Shown piece after piece: positions 14,254 through 22,109 of a stretch of 22,681 nucleotides of DNA; the stretch's first letter is position 1; every line of letters starts with the position of its first letter. The stretch comes from a virus, in IMG/VR virus record IMGVR_UViG_3300009494_000136, positions 1 through 22,681 of that record. One strand, given 5' to 3'. Under the pieces are notes generated by a model. That model was not told the origin of the DNA and made no database searches. It saw nothing but the letters and a program-made list of their open reading frames with translations. Position numbers and translations under genes: made by a program.

Positions 14254-15438
14254 CTATCGGTAAAATTCGCTAATCTTACTTACTACATATTCCTGTTGTT
14301 CCCCTATAAGCTCTGGATACATCGGCAAAGCCAGAACGTGTTTACTTGCATTCTCGGCCACCGGAAAATCACCAACCTCATAGCCAAGATATTCAAAGCA
14401 TTCCTGCAAGTGTAAACACAATGGATAATATATGCTCGTGTCTATGCCGTTTTGTTTTAGGTATTCCTGTAATTTGTCTCTGTCTTTTGCGTAGATTACG
14501 TATTGGTTAAAGGTGTGTTTCCGTTCAGTTATAACCCCTAAATCTATATAAGTTGTAGTCATTTTTTTATCGTCAATTAGTTTATATTCAAAGAATAATT
14601 CCTGATATTTAAGAGCTACCCAACATCTATCCTCTAACCACTTATCTAAATATCTTAATTTGATAAGCAGTATAGCCGCATGTATCTCGTCAAGCCGGGA
14701 ATTAATGCCAATATATTTATGATAGTATTTCGGGTCTGCTCCGTGAGAACGGTAAGTCCTGCAATAATCAGCATATTCAGGGTTAGAGGTTGTAATCATA
14801 CCGCCGTCTCCATAAGTGCCAAGGTTTTTAGTGGGGAAGAATGAGAAGGTAGCTAAATCGCCATAACTGCCGGCTCTTTTGCCTTTATATTCCGAGCCTA
14901 TCGACTGAGCAGAATCCTCTATAACTTTCAAGTTATATTTATTGGCTATTTTCATAATCTCATCCATCTTGCACATCTGACCATATAAATGAACGGGGAT
15001 AATTGCTTTAATTGGCTTGCCGGTTTGTCTATTCATTAACCTCCAACCTTTAGAGGTAAAAGTATAATGGTAGTTAAGGCATTCCCTCAATTGCTTAGGG
15101 TCAATATTATAAGTATCTGGCTCGATATCCACAAATATAGGAGTCGCCCCTGCCCTAACTATGCTTCCAGCAGTGGCAAAGAAGGTAAAAGGTGTAGTTA
15201 TAACACCGTCACCCTGCTTTATTCCCAAAGCTTTCAAGGCTATATAGAGAGCATCTGAACCGTTAGCAACCCCTATACCGTATCTGGTGCCTGAATAGGT
15301 TGAAATAAAGTTCTCAATTAGTTTTACATTACCGCCGTTAATAACCTTGCCAGACTCTAAAACGGATTTAATGGCTGAGTCGATTTCTTCTTTTATAGAG
15401 TGATATTGAATTGTTAAATCTAATTGTGATATTTTCAT
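14254..15438 (-). CDS. DegT/DnrJ/EryC1 sugar aminotransferase (WbpE/WlbC-like)
   Basis: 394 residues, near the usual 360-400. PLP-dependent fold type I: the substrate-binding N-terminal part (VANGSDALYIALKALG, about 58-72), the PLP phosphate and Asp region (KVIEDSAQSIGSEYKG; Asp175) and the Schiff-base lysine in SFFPTKNLGTYGDGG (Lys204). It would aminate a 3-keto sugar nucleotide using glutamate as amino donor. Its neighbours (Gfo/Idh dehydrogenase and acyltransferase) complete the two flanking steps. An insert of about 15 residues (YHYTFTSKGWRLMN) lies near residues 123-136. The start is adjacent to the upstream stop (TAAATG), with SD GGGGAGG about 15 nt away; this wider spacing is less than ideal. 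Confidence 0.9.
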   Translation of the reverse strand: MKISQLDLTIQYHSIKEEIDSAIKSVLESGKVINGGNVKLIENFISTYSGTRYGIGVANGSDALYIALKALGIKQGDGVITTPFTFFATAGSIVRAGATPIFVDIEPDTYNIDPKQLRECLNYHYTFTSKGWRLMNRQTGKPIKAIIPVHLYGQMCKMDEIMKIANKYNLKVIEDSAQSIGSEYKGKRAGSYGDLATFSFFPTKNLGTYGDGGMITTSNPEYADYCRTYRSHGADPKYYHKYIGINSRLDEIHAAILLIKLRYLDKWLEDRCWVALKYQELFFEYKLIDDKKMTTTYIDLGVITERKHTFNQYVIYAKDRDKLQEYLKQNGIDTSIYYPLCLHLQECFEYLGYEVGDFPVAENASKHVLALPMYPELIGEQQEYVVSKISEFYR

Positions 15439-15612
15439 TTATGGTTTAAATTCCTCCCCTGAGCTTTTAGCAATTATAAAGCCCTGTTTTATAGCTTTTA
15501 ATTTGGCTGCCGTTTCAGATTTTTTATTACCGGGAATATAGGTATAACATTTACCACCTTGTCCATATTTCCAGCCTGGTTTATTTTCCATTTTGCATCT
15601 CTTTAGTGGCAT
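15439..15612 (-). CDS. Small conserved phage protein, MPLKRC...GWKYGQGGKCY type
   Basis: 57 residues from an ATG at 15610-15612 with SD AAGGAG 7 nt upstream. The pattern C-x-N-G/K-P-G-W-K-x-G-x-x-G-K-C-Y-T-Y, then Lys/Ala-rich KAIKQGFIIA, recalls small proteins often found near portal and MuF genes in many phages. Two Cys (6 and 22) and the Gly/Trp motif could form a compact binding site, but the role is unknown. Its stop abuts the aminotransferase start, so it marks the junction between the head block and the sugar block. Confidence 0.72.
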   Translation of the reverse strand: MPLKRCKMENKPGWKYGQGGKCYTYIPGNKKSETAAKLKAIKQGFIIAKSSGEEFKP

Positions 15613-15757
15613 CTTGTTTCTCCTTTTTGATTTTTTGTTTTTTAATACTTTCCTCTTCGTAAATCATAAAATCGATACCAGGAAATCTTTCAACGAGATT
15701 AAAAGTACCATCTGTATTTAGAAAAGAATTTTTATTATTTTTTGTTTCGGCCATCAT
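15581..15757 (-). CDS. Small protein of unknown function
   Basis: 58 residues if started at the first ATG (15755-15757) or 57 at the second (15752-15754). It overlaps the stop of the MuF gene, with the SD (AGGTGG) inside the MuF tail. The sequence is polar, with one hydrophobic patch (RFPGIDFMIYEE) followed by a Lys/Glu-rich helix. No family recognised. Its 3' end overlaps the next gene by 32 nt in another frame. Supported by the ATGA-type overlap and SD rather than by similarity. Confidence 0.55.
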   Translation of the reverse strand: MMAETKNNKNSFLNTDGTFNLVERFPGIDFMIYEEESIKKQKIKKEKQDATKEMQNGK

Positions 15758-17988
15758 TTATTCACCCACCTTTTATATTCTATACCAAATTTTTTAGCAA
15801 ACATTTCCATCGCTTCATGTGTATGCCTTTGGCTTGTTACCTTCGTCGCATATTTTACCGCTTCATCATATTTAAACCCAGATTTTATCAAATAGTCACG
15901 TCTTGATTCATATATTACCTGGTATTTCTTTTGTAATGCGGTGTTTTCTATCCTGAAAAAGTCCTTTAATTCGGTACCAGAATTTGGGAATTTAGTATTA
16001 TCTATTATTTTAACACTATATTCGTAGTTTGTCCCTATTGCCCTTACTTCGGTCCCTCTTTTATATGCTCCTAACATATTAATATCATCACCGGAAAAAC
16101 TGCTTCCAGAAGGATGATTATGTGTAAATATCATATTATCAACATTCATTCTATCAAATTCAGCTTGCGAGAAATTTATATGGTTTTTACTACCGGATTT
16201 CGAGATTAATATATTGCCTTTTTTGTCTACAGCGATACAATGTTCTATTTTAGCATCAGCATATTTCTTATTAAATTCCGATATTCTTAATAATTGCATA
16301 TCGGTTCCTGCAGGAGTCGGTGCGGGTGTAGGTATAGTTGTTCTCAATACATGATCTTTAAGCTTAAAATCTTTTGTGAAGTTATCTTTAATAAAATATG
16401 GAGTATTTTTATATCCTGTTATCGCTTTAGCATTTGTTTTTATCCATTTTGTTGCCTTTTTAGGAATCCTCAGGATATGCTTTGATTTAGCTATTTTTCC
16501 GGTTTTCATGAATTTAAGTGAATCCTTTTTGTTCAACATTATTGAGGTCGTATAACATAGACAACTCGGGTGCCAGCCAATAAAGATAAAGCCTTTTGGA
16601 TATTTTCCTACTAGATCATCGCAATTATGGACTACAAAACCTTTTATTATATAACTATTATCTTTCTTGACTTCCAGATTATATCTTGTTATAGGTGCTT
16701 TATTTTCAGCAGTCCAACTCTTAACTTTTTCAATAATTACATCCACAAATTCAAAATTATCGGAATGGTTATTTATCACTCTGTCTATTTCTTTTTTAGA
16801 AACACCTTCTCTATGTTTTGGGTTACTCCATTGTTTTTTTGTCGTTGCATTACTTGCGCAAGACTTGGAACAATATTCTCTATAATAAGGGATTTTCTTT
16901 CCACACCATTCACATCTTGAAGCTAATATTTTGACTTTATCCCCAACTTTAATATCTTTTGCCGGAGTCCATTTATCATTTACTAAAAAGGGATGATTTT
17001 CTGTTGAACTTATTTTTTTAGATTTTGCTCTATTATCATATCCACATTTATATTCAATAGTTCTCATTTCTACTTTATGAGTAGTAGTTTTATATTTTTT
17101 AGTGACCCTTCTGAATTTCCCTTCATGGGATAAAACCAAATCGTTCTCTTTTATTTTACAAATAGATACCCAACCTTTTGAAGTTAATACTTTATACATC
17201 CCCGATATAAAACACATATCAAGTCGAGGATGGCTTGCAGATAGATGAACCTCTATTCCTATTACAAAAGGTAACTGTTGTCTTCTTGTATAATCACTCA
17301 TACGATATGCCATATTTATTTCAGTTCTAGTGAGTCTTAAAGCATTTCTATAAGAGCTCCTGTAGATCCCCGATCCTGGGTGATAACCTCTAGCTGATTT
17401 ACTTAAAACTAATTTTCCTTCTTTTCTTACTCTTCTAAACAATTTATTAGGTTCGTTCAGATATTGTTTAACATCTCTTGCTATCCCTGCTGCACTTTTC
17501 CCAACTGCTATCCCCGAGCTGAGATAAAGTTCTAATTGATCCTTCGCTCCATTGACTAAATTCCAAACTCTACTACTCAAATTCATTCCGGCTGTGGTCC
17601 GGACCAAGAAGCTATCCAAGGCTACCATATTCAATTGATTAAAAGAAGCTGGGATATTCCCTTTGCCTAAAGTTATATCTTCCGCCCAGATTCCCACCAA
17701 TTTATCATTTTTTAGGTTGGCCATATCCCAGTGGGTAACAATTCCATTTTGTATATTAGATTGTATGTCTTTGTGAAGATTATTTAATATTATATTTATT
17801 CTTTTCTCTAAACTTTTATTTATTTTATAGAAAGATCCATTAACTATCTTAGTCGGGCTTTTCATTTCAATGATAGCAATTCTCATTGCTAAATCATTGG
17901 AAGCTTTGTTCAATGCTGTCTTAATTTTACTGTTATAGCTAATTATATCCAGCATATTCCTATTTTCAAATTGCCCTTCAATGCCCAT
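15754..17988 (-). CDS. MuF-type head morphogenesis protein with intein and C-terminal JAMM/JAB domain
   Basis: 744 residues as translated; about 547 after removal of the intein. The N-terminal part (1-258) is helical and leads to the MuF core: R-x-A-L-R-L-x-R-T-E (214-223), the SHPRLDM segment, and after the intein CDDLVGKYPKGF and GWHPSCLC (472-478), giving the conserved C-D-x-L-x-G...W-H-P-x-C-x-C pattern. MuF proteins are minor head proteins bound to the portal, probably ejected with the DNA. The C-terminal part has a JAMM-like site: H623-N-H625-P-S-G then S632-G-D-D635, in the RadC/JAB family of Zn metalloproteases. A Pro/Thr-rich linker (PTPAPTPAG, about 552-561) joins the two. SD GGAAC is weak. 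It lies between the portal-adjacent dehydrogenase and small genes, the usual MuF place. Confidence 0.88.
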   Translation of the reverse strand: MGIEGQFENRNMLDIISYNSKIKTALNKASNDLAMRIAIIEMKSPTKIVNGSFYKINKSLEKRINIILNNLHKDIQSNIQNGIVTHWDMANLKNDKLVGIWAEDITLGKGNIPASFNQLNMVALDSFLVRTTAGMNLSSRVWNLVNGAKDQLELYLSSGIAVGKSAAGIARDVKQYLNEPNKLFRRVRKEGKLVLSKSARGYHPGSGIYRSSYRNALRLTRTEINMAYRMSDYTRRQQLPFVIGIEVHLSASHPRLDMCFISGMYKVLTSKGWVSICKIKENDLVLSHEGKFRRVTKKYKTTTHKVEMRTIEYKCGYDNRAKSKKISSTENHPFLVNDKWTPAKDIKVGDKVKILASRCEWCGKKIPYYREYCSKSCASNATTKKQWSNPKHREGVSKKEIDRVINNHSDNFEFVDVIIEKVKSWTAENKAPITRYNLEVKKDNSYIIKGFVVHNCDDLVGKYPKGFIFIGWHPSCLCYTTSIMLNKKDSLKFMKTGKIAKSKHILRIPKKATKWIKTNAKAITGYKNTPYFIKDNFTKDFKLKDHVLRTTIPTPAPTPAGTDMQLLRISEFNKKYADAKIEHCIAVDKKGNILISKSGSKNHINFSQAEFDRMNVDNMIFTHNHPSGSSFSGDDINMLGAYKRGTEVRAIGTNYEYSVKIIDNTKFPNSGTELKDFFRIENTALQKKYQVIYESRRDYLIKSGFKYDEAVKYATKVTSQRHTHEAMEMFAKKFGIEYKRWVNK
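16624..17214 (-). other. Intein inserted in the MuF protein
   Basis: Residues 259-455 of the MuF ORF (197 residues). Block A starts with Cys259 (CFISGMYKVLTSKGW); block B has T-E-N-H-P (329-333); blocks F and G read YNLEVKKDNSYIIKG and VVHN, ending at Asn455, with Cys456 as the +1 residue. Splicing would join SHPRLDM to CDDLVGKYP and restore the MuF motif. The middle holds C359-x2-C362 and C373-x3-C377 followed by KKQWSNPKHREG, a homing-endonuclease-like DNA-binding remnant with no obvious nuclease core. Confidence 0.92.
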
Positions 17989-18771
17989 CTAGAGTTCCTT
18001 TCTTAATAAATCTCTATTCCTTTGATCAGCCATTAACATTATTCCTGGGAAGGTTTCCTTCATTTTTGCTGCATGGATCAGAAATTTAAGATCCTTAGGA
18101 AGACATTTTCCCCCTGCCCCTCTATATCCATCAAATAACGGGTCTAGGTGCATTATGTTGATGTACTTATCTAAGTTGAAGCCCTTAAGCAATTTATAAT
18201 AATTTGCCCCATATTTTTCGCAGATATCATATAATTCGTTCCCGAACACTACTTTTATTACATATAAGCTATTTAAAGCAACTTTTAATAATTCCGCTTC
18301 TATCGGTTTCATCATCATTATTTTGTTCTTTCTGTCCGGTACGTGTTTAAAAAGGTTATAGAATATTCCAAATATTTTACTCTTTTTAGTGCCTATAATT
18401 ATTTTGTCAGGACAGGTCTCGTCTAAAAAGGCTGTTCGCTCTCGTAGAAACTCCGGAAGATAAACAAATTCCCTCTTATACATTTTAGTAAATTTATCTG
18501 TCATTCCAGGCATTAAAGTTGATCTAATGGCTATTATCCCATTTTTATTTTTGTTATTCGCATAACTCATTGCAATTTTGACATCTTCGAATTTCATGTC
18601 GGCCTTAGTAGGTACGCAAATGAAAACAATTCTGGATTTGGAAATATCATCAAATAAATTTTTAATCGGATCATATCGTTGAACAAAATGCCCCATATCT
18701 TCCAATAATTTGGCAAGGCTTTCACCGATAACTCCACATCCTATTATTCCGAGATTCGTCTTTTTAAACAT
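17989..18771 (-). CDS. UDP-sugar 6-dehydrogenase-like protein lacking the C-terminal domain
   Basis: 260 residues from ATG 18769-18771, which has SD GGAG 9 nt upstream and overlaps the portal stop by 8 nt; an upstream TTG is not preferred. The NAD-binding GIIGCGVIGESLA (about 8-20), the PEFLRER motif (106-112), the ELLKVALNSLYVIK segment with Lys163/Asn167, and the catalytic-Cys motif GAGGKCLPKD (Cys223) are present. Family members are about 430 residues; the third UDP-binding domain is missing. It would oxidise UDP-glucose or UDP-GlcNAc to the uronic acid, the first step of the proposed diamino-uronic acid route, if active in this short form. It stands apart from the other sugar genes, between portal and MuF genes. 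Confidence 0.82.
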   Translation of the reverse strand: MFKKTNLGIIGCGVIGESLAKLLEDMGHFVQRYDPIKNLFDDISKSRIVFICVPTKADMKFEDVKIAMSYANNKNKNGIIAIRSTLMPGMTDKFTKMYKREFVYLPEFLRERTAFLDETCPDKIIIGTKKSKIFGIFYNLFKHVPDRKNKIMMMKPIEAELLKVALNSLYVIKVVFGNELYDICEKYGANYYKLLKGFNLDKYINIMHLDPLFDGYRGAGGKCLPKDLKFLIHAAKMKETFPGIMLMADQRNRDLLRKEL

Positions 18772-20149
18772 TAAATGATTCTCCAAGATTACTCGTCTCG
18801 CTCTTATCTTCTTCCTTTAATCGTTCTATATCTTCCTCCGCGTCACTGACGAGTGGATTTTTTCTTACAGCTTCTTTTCTACTCATTATTACATCACCAC
18901 CGCGGGCAACTGATAAGGATTTTACTAATTCATCTATGCTTTTAGGTAAAATATCTCCAAATTCAATCGATATATCTAATTCTTCTAAAGATTTTTTGGC
19001 TTTTATATTAGTTATCGATAAAATTGCTTTTAATAGATTAACCCGTCTGGTTAATGCTTCTCCAAATATCTCTTCCTTATCTTTCGCTTTCAGAATAGCG
19101 TCCATAAAGAGAAATCTAAAAGCTTCCCCAGATGTTTTGTTTAATCCTTTAACGTTATTGAGAGATAAATCAGGAGTAGAAGTTAGAGAATGAATAATAT
19201 CCTTTAAAGTCTCGTATTCTAATTTTGTAGCTTCCGGAGCGCTCTTCCAGGTTAAATATTCAGCGTCGCCATAATCAATTTTACCTTCCGCATTAGGTTC
19301 ACCTTTAAATTGCAATATCTTCCCGACCTCAGCCTTTTCCGGTGGATTAATGATCTTGCCCTTTAGCATCAGTGTAGGTGAACCAAAATAATCGTTTGTA
19401 TCCGCTGATTTACTAATCAACATTTCTATTCTGTCAATTTCGCTCTGCACTGATGTCCATTCTGGTTCAGTTTGTTCGTAATAAATTATTGTAATTTTGC
19501 CATATAGGTTATCCTTCTTTTCTCTTTGCCAGGTATCCCCTTTCTTGATTCCATAAATAGTATTTTCAGCGGTATAAATATCTACATGTTCATAAGTTTT
19601 GCCATCAATATTCTCTAATTTATATCGTCTGGTGAAGGCATCCATATCGCCGTTTTCATCAAAATGGGGATAAATATCATCGCCGTTTTCATCGCATAAT
19701 AAAGCTACCTTGATATGTGTTATATTATTATTATCAATTAGAACATACCAGAGTTCAGCCACCTTTGTTTCCACGAATAACCGTCTTGCTAACTTCCTAT
19801 TGAAGTAATCCAACTTATTATTCATCCATATATTGTTCACCAATTTAAAGGTTTCTTGATATTTATCTTCTTTATTGCCTAATATCAATTTTGCGGGGTC
19901 CCCGAATAGAAAAGCTACTGCCATGTTAACTATTTTTTCTTGGTATCGAATAACAAGTCTAGCTTGTTCAACAGTCTTAGTTGTTGAACCTTTACCAATG
20001 GTTTTTTTAGGACGGTCTAAAATATCATGTTCCCCTTTGTATTCTTTATTATATTTTTCAATATCACGTTCTACTGGGTCTTTGCATAGGATAGTGATCA
20101 CTTTTGGAAAATCGCTTTCATACTTTTCTAAAATATCTTTTATGTTCAT
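18764..20149 (-). CDS. Portal protein (SPP1 gp6-like)
   Basis: 461 residues, close to the 450-500 of SPP1 gp6-like portals. N-terminal wing, a long conserved core with VAFLFGDPAKLILG (78-91), FNRKLARRLFVETKVAELWYV (about 115-135) and a central region with EPEWTSVQSEIDRIEMLISKSADTNDYF leading to the stem helix, then LTSTPDLSLNNVKGLNKTSGEAFRFLFMDA (about 318-347), a typical portal signature with the tunnel-loop. It forms a 12-mer ring at one vertex, the channel for DNA. It starts 25 nt after the terminase stop with SD AAGGAG 9 nt upstream; order terL-portal-MuF is standard. Confidence 0.9.
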   Translation of the reverse strand: MNIKDILEKYESDFPKVITILCKDPVERDIEKYNKEYKGEHDILDRPKKTIGKGSTTKTVEQARLVIRYQEKIVNMAVAFLFGDPAKLILGNKEDKYQETFKLVNNIWMNNKLDYFNRKLARRLFVETKVAELWYVLIDNNNITHIKVALLCDENGDDIYPHFDENGDMDAFTRRYKLENIDGKTYEHVDIYTAENTIYGIKKGDTWQREKKDNLYGKITIIYYEQTEPEWTSVQSEIDRIEMLISKSADTNDYFGSPTLMLKGKIINPPEKAEVGKILQFKGEPNAEGKIDYGDAEYLTWKSAPEATKLEYETLKDIIHSLTSTPDLSLNNVKGLNKTSGEAFRFLFMDAILKAKDKEEIFGEALTRRVNLLKAILSITNIKAKKSLEELDISIEFGDILPKSIDELVKSLSVARGGDVIMSRKEAVRKNPLVSDAEEDIERLKEEDKSETSNLGESFNV

Positions 20150-20173
20150 GATAATCTCCTTACGTATTATTTT

Positions 20174-21433
20174 CTAAAATATTCCTAATCCATCGGCAGT
20201 ATATTCCTTCTCTTCCTTCGATTCGAAAATTCTTTCTGTAAGCGAATATCTAACCTGGTCTATAAAATGATTGAACTTGTCTACCGGCACATTCATTGCC
20301 ACGCCGTCCCTGTCCTTTTTCCATTGGTATTGTTGAAATTCGTTAATTGCATTCTGGCAAGTACGGTCAATAACAATTTCAAATTGCTTCAGATACTGTA
20401 TGCCAAAGTTGATACTTCCCGGGCCCTTCTTTGCTGATAGAGCTTCTATACCGTAGCCTCTTAATTCTGCTATTGATTTAGGCTCAGCTGAATCACACCT
20501 TATATATTCCTTACCGATAGCAGGCTTTAATATACTGGCTATAACGTCATTGGTTAGCCCCTTCTCATATATTATCTCCTGTAGGATATATAGCTTCTTG
20601 CCTTTGATGGCTTGCCTACCTGCCGCCGCTTCATCATTACTATACCCGAAGTCCAGTCCGTTATAATAAGTCCCGAAGGTATTTTTAAGCTTCGACAGGT
20701 CTGCGACTTTCCAGTTAGTAAAGATTAAGTCGCCTAATATACCCCAGTTGCCTAAGGTGTAGACGTCCCTGTAATAGGAGTCTTTTTCGTTTTCTAATTC
20801 GTCATGGTCAGCCTGTTCTAAGAATCTATTATTCTTATGAGTCGTTTTTAGAATTGTTAAGTTTTCATCATGATATTCGAAGCTACCTTCTACCCAATTG
20901 ATGAAGAATTCTTTAAATATCCAGTGGCTACGCATAATAGGATTGAACAATAATGTTATCCTCTTTTTAACCCCGCCAGCTAACCCTCGTGTTCTTATTT
21001 TTAATTGCCTAAAAGCTTCCTTCTTTGTTTCAGTTGCTTCTTCGACAATAACATCAGTAATAACGCCCTTTTCCGGTATAATTGATTTAAGCTTTTCGGG
21101 ATCATCCAAACCCCTAAAGAGTATCTGATATCCATTTCCGCAAGTTATAGTCATTTCCGATTTATTAATCTTGAATAGCTTACTTACACCAAAGTTTGAT
21201 ATAACCTTCTTTATTTCGTTAAAAACTGAAGCTCTTATTGTATTCGCTGTGTTTCTGATTACAAGATAGTTTCGGCCACCCTTTAAGAGGTCTACCACAC
21301 ATCTTTGAAAGACGAAAACACTTTTACCTCCCGAAGCTCCACCGAAAAATATTTGTATTCTTGTATCATTGTCTAAATAAGGAATATAGACTGGATTAAA
21401 GATATCTTCATCAATTTTTATATCACAACGCAT
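20174..21433 (-). CDS. Terminase large subunit (PBSX/Terminase_3 type)
   Basis: 419 residues. ATPase domain: Walker A FFGGASGGKS (residues 29-38), Walker B VIVEEATE (128-135) and a coupling motif near LLFNPIM. Nuclease domain (RNase H fold): acidic positions Asp261 (GLDFGYSNDEA), Asp314 (CDSAEP) and Asp392 (FNHFIDQVRYS). It powers DNA packaging and cuts the concatemer. The start at 21431-21433 is preceded only by a weak SD-like GAGAG; the end of the GIY-YIG gene overlaps it by 11 nt, so expression probably relies on coupling. Conserved motifs are all intact, so it is functional by inspection. Confidence 0.95.
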   Translation of the reverse strand: MRCDIKIDEDIFNPVYIPYLDNDTRIQIFFGGASGGKSVFVFQRCVVDLLKGGRNYLVIRNTANTIRASVFNEIKKVISNFGVSKLFKINKSEMTITCGNGYQILFRGLDDPEKLKSIIPEKGVITDVIVEEATETKKEAFRQLKIRTRGLAGGVKKRITLLFNPIMRSHWIFKEFFINWVEGSFEYHDENLTILKTTHKNNRFLEQADHDELENEKDSYYRDVYTLGNWGILGDLIFTNWKVADLSKLKNTFGTYYNGLDFGYSNDEAAAGRQAIKGKKLYILQEIIYEKGLTNDVIASILKPAIGKEYIRCDSAEPKSIAELRGYGIEALSAKKGPGSINFGIQYLKQFEIVIDRTCQNAINEFQQYQWKKDRDGVAMNVPVDKFNHFIDQVRYSLTERIFESKEEKEYTADGLGIF

Positions 21434-22109
21434 TACTTATTTCTCTCAAGCGATTTCTTTCTTTTCTCCATCTAAGTTTTTGGCTTTCACTTCTCATTAT
21501 TTTTTCTTCTTCTGATTGTGTACGGCCTAACCCATATTTATTACCAATTGAAGCCAGACCTATCTTTCTCTTAGCCTCTTCCGTATGCTTATAACCAGAA
21601 TTTTTATTACCTATTTTTATTCTTGTTTCTTCTGAAACAGTATGCCCCAATAAAGTATTTCTAATTTTATCTTTTGTTTCCTCTGTAGTGGTATGACGTA
21701 TGCCAAGACTATTTTGTTTCCCCATCATTCTAATAGATATTTTCTTGCGAATTTCCTCAGATATTATTTTGCCTTTTTGTACTATACTTTGTTTTTTTCT
21801 ATATTCGTCACTACGAATTACCCCTAAACTATTCCCAGCAATAGGGCAAATATTATATTCAGGAGACTCTTTGTCAAGATAATCTTGTTCGTTCTTTAAT
21901 AAATGTTTTATTTCACATTTAAGAAGAATGATAAAATTAAAATTTTCTTCTCCATATTTTTCCCATGCTCGCTGTAAATGTATATTATGATGAATATTAT
22001 TCTTAAGTCTAAGAATATGTAATCTCCACCGTTCCTTTATATTGATAGATGAACCAATATATTTATGTCCATTAATTATATTGTTAATAGCGTATATACC
22101 AGATATCAT
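21423..22109 (-). CDS. GIY-YIG homing endonuclease with NUMOD3 repeats
   Basis: 228 residues. Catalytic GIY-YIG domain at the N-terminus: G4-I5-Y6, Y17-I18-G19, R27 and Glu74 with Y77. The C-terminal half (about 112-215) is a tandem array of NUMOD3-like DNA-binding motifs (SEEIRKKISIRMMGKQNS, TEETKDKIRNTLLGHTVS, SEETRIKIGNKNSG). Resembles Seg-type T4 or I-TevI-like homing nucleases: free-standing genes that cut near their own position in rivals lacking them. It starts at ATG 22107-22109 with SD AGAGGG and overlaps the terS stop by ATGA, while its end overlaps terL. It thus lies in the terS-terL junction without interrupting either gene. It appears intact and probably active. Confidence 0.9.
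   Translation of the reverse strand: MISGIYAINNIINGHKYIGSSINIKERWRLHILRLKNNIHHNIHLQRAWEKYGEENFNFIILLKCEIKHLLKNEQDYLDKESPEYNICPIAGNSLGVIRSDEYRKKQSIVQKGKIISEEIRKKISIRMMGKQNSLGIRHTTTEETKDKIRNTLLGHTVSEETRIKIGNKNSGYKHTEEAKRKIGLASIGNKYGLGRTQSEEEKIMRSESQKLRWRKERNRLREISNAL

Noticed and set aside
17354-17359. Third GAGCTC site
   Set aside because: It lies inside the MuF coding sequence, lacks the flanking spacer and hairpin, and has opposite flanks; taken as chance.
18772-18786. TTG start for the UDP-sugar dehydrogenase
   Set aside because: The SD (GGAG) lies within the TTG-led codons and is correctly spaced for the ATG at 18769-18771 instead.
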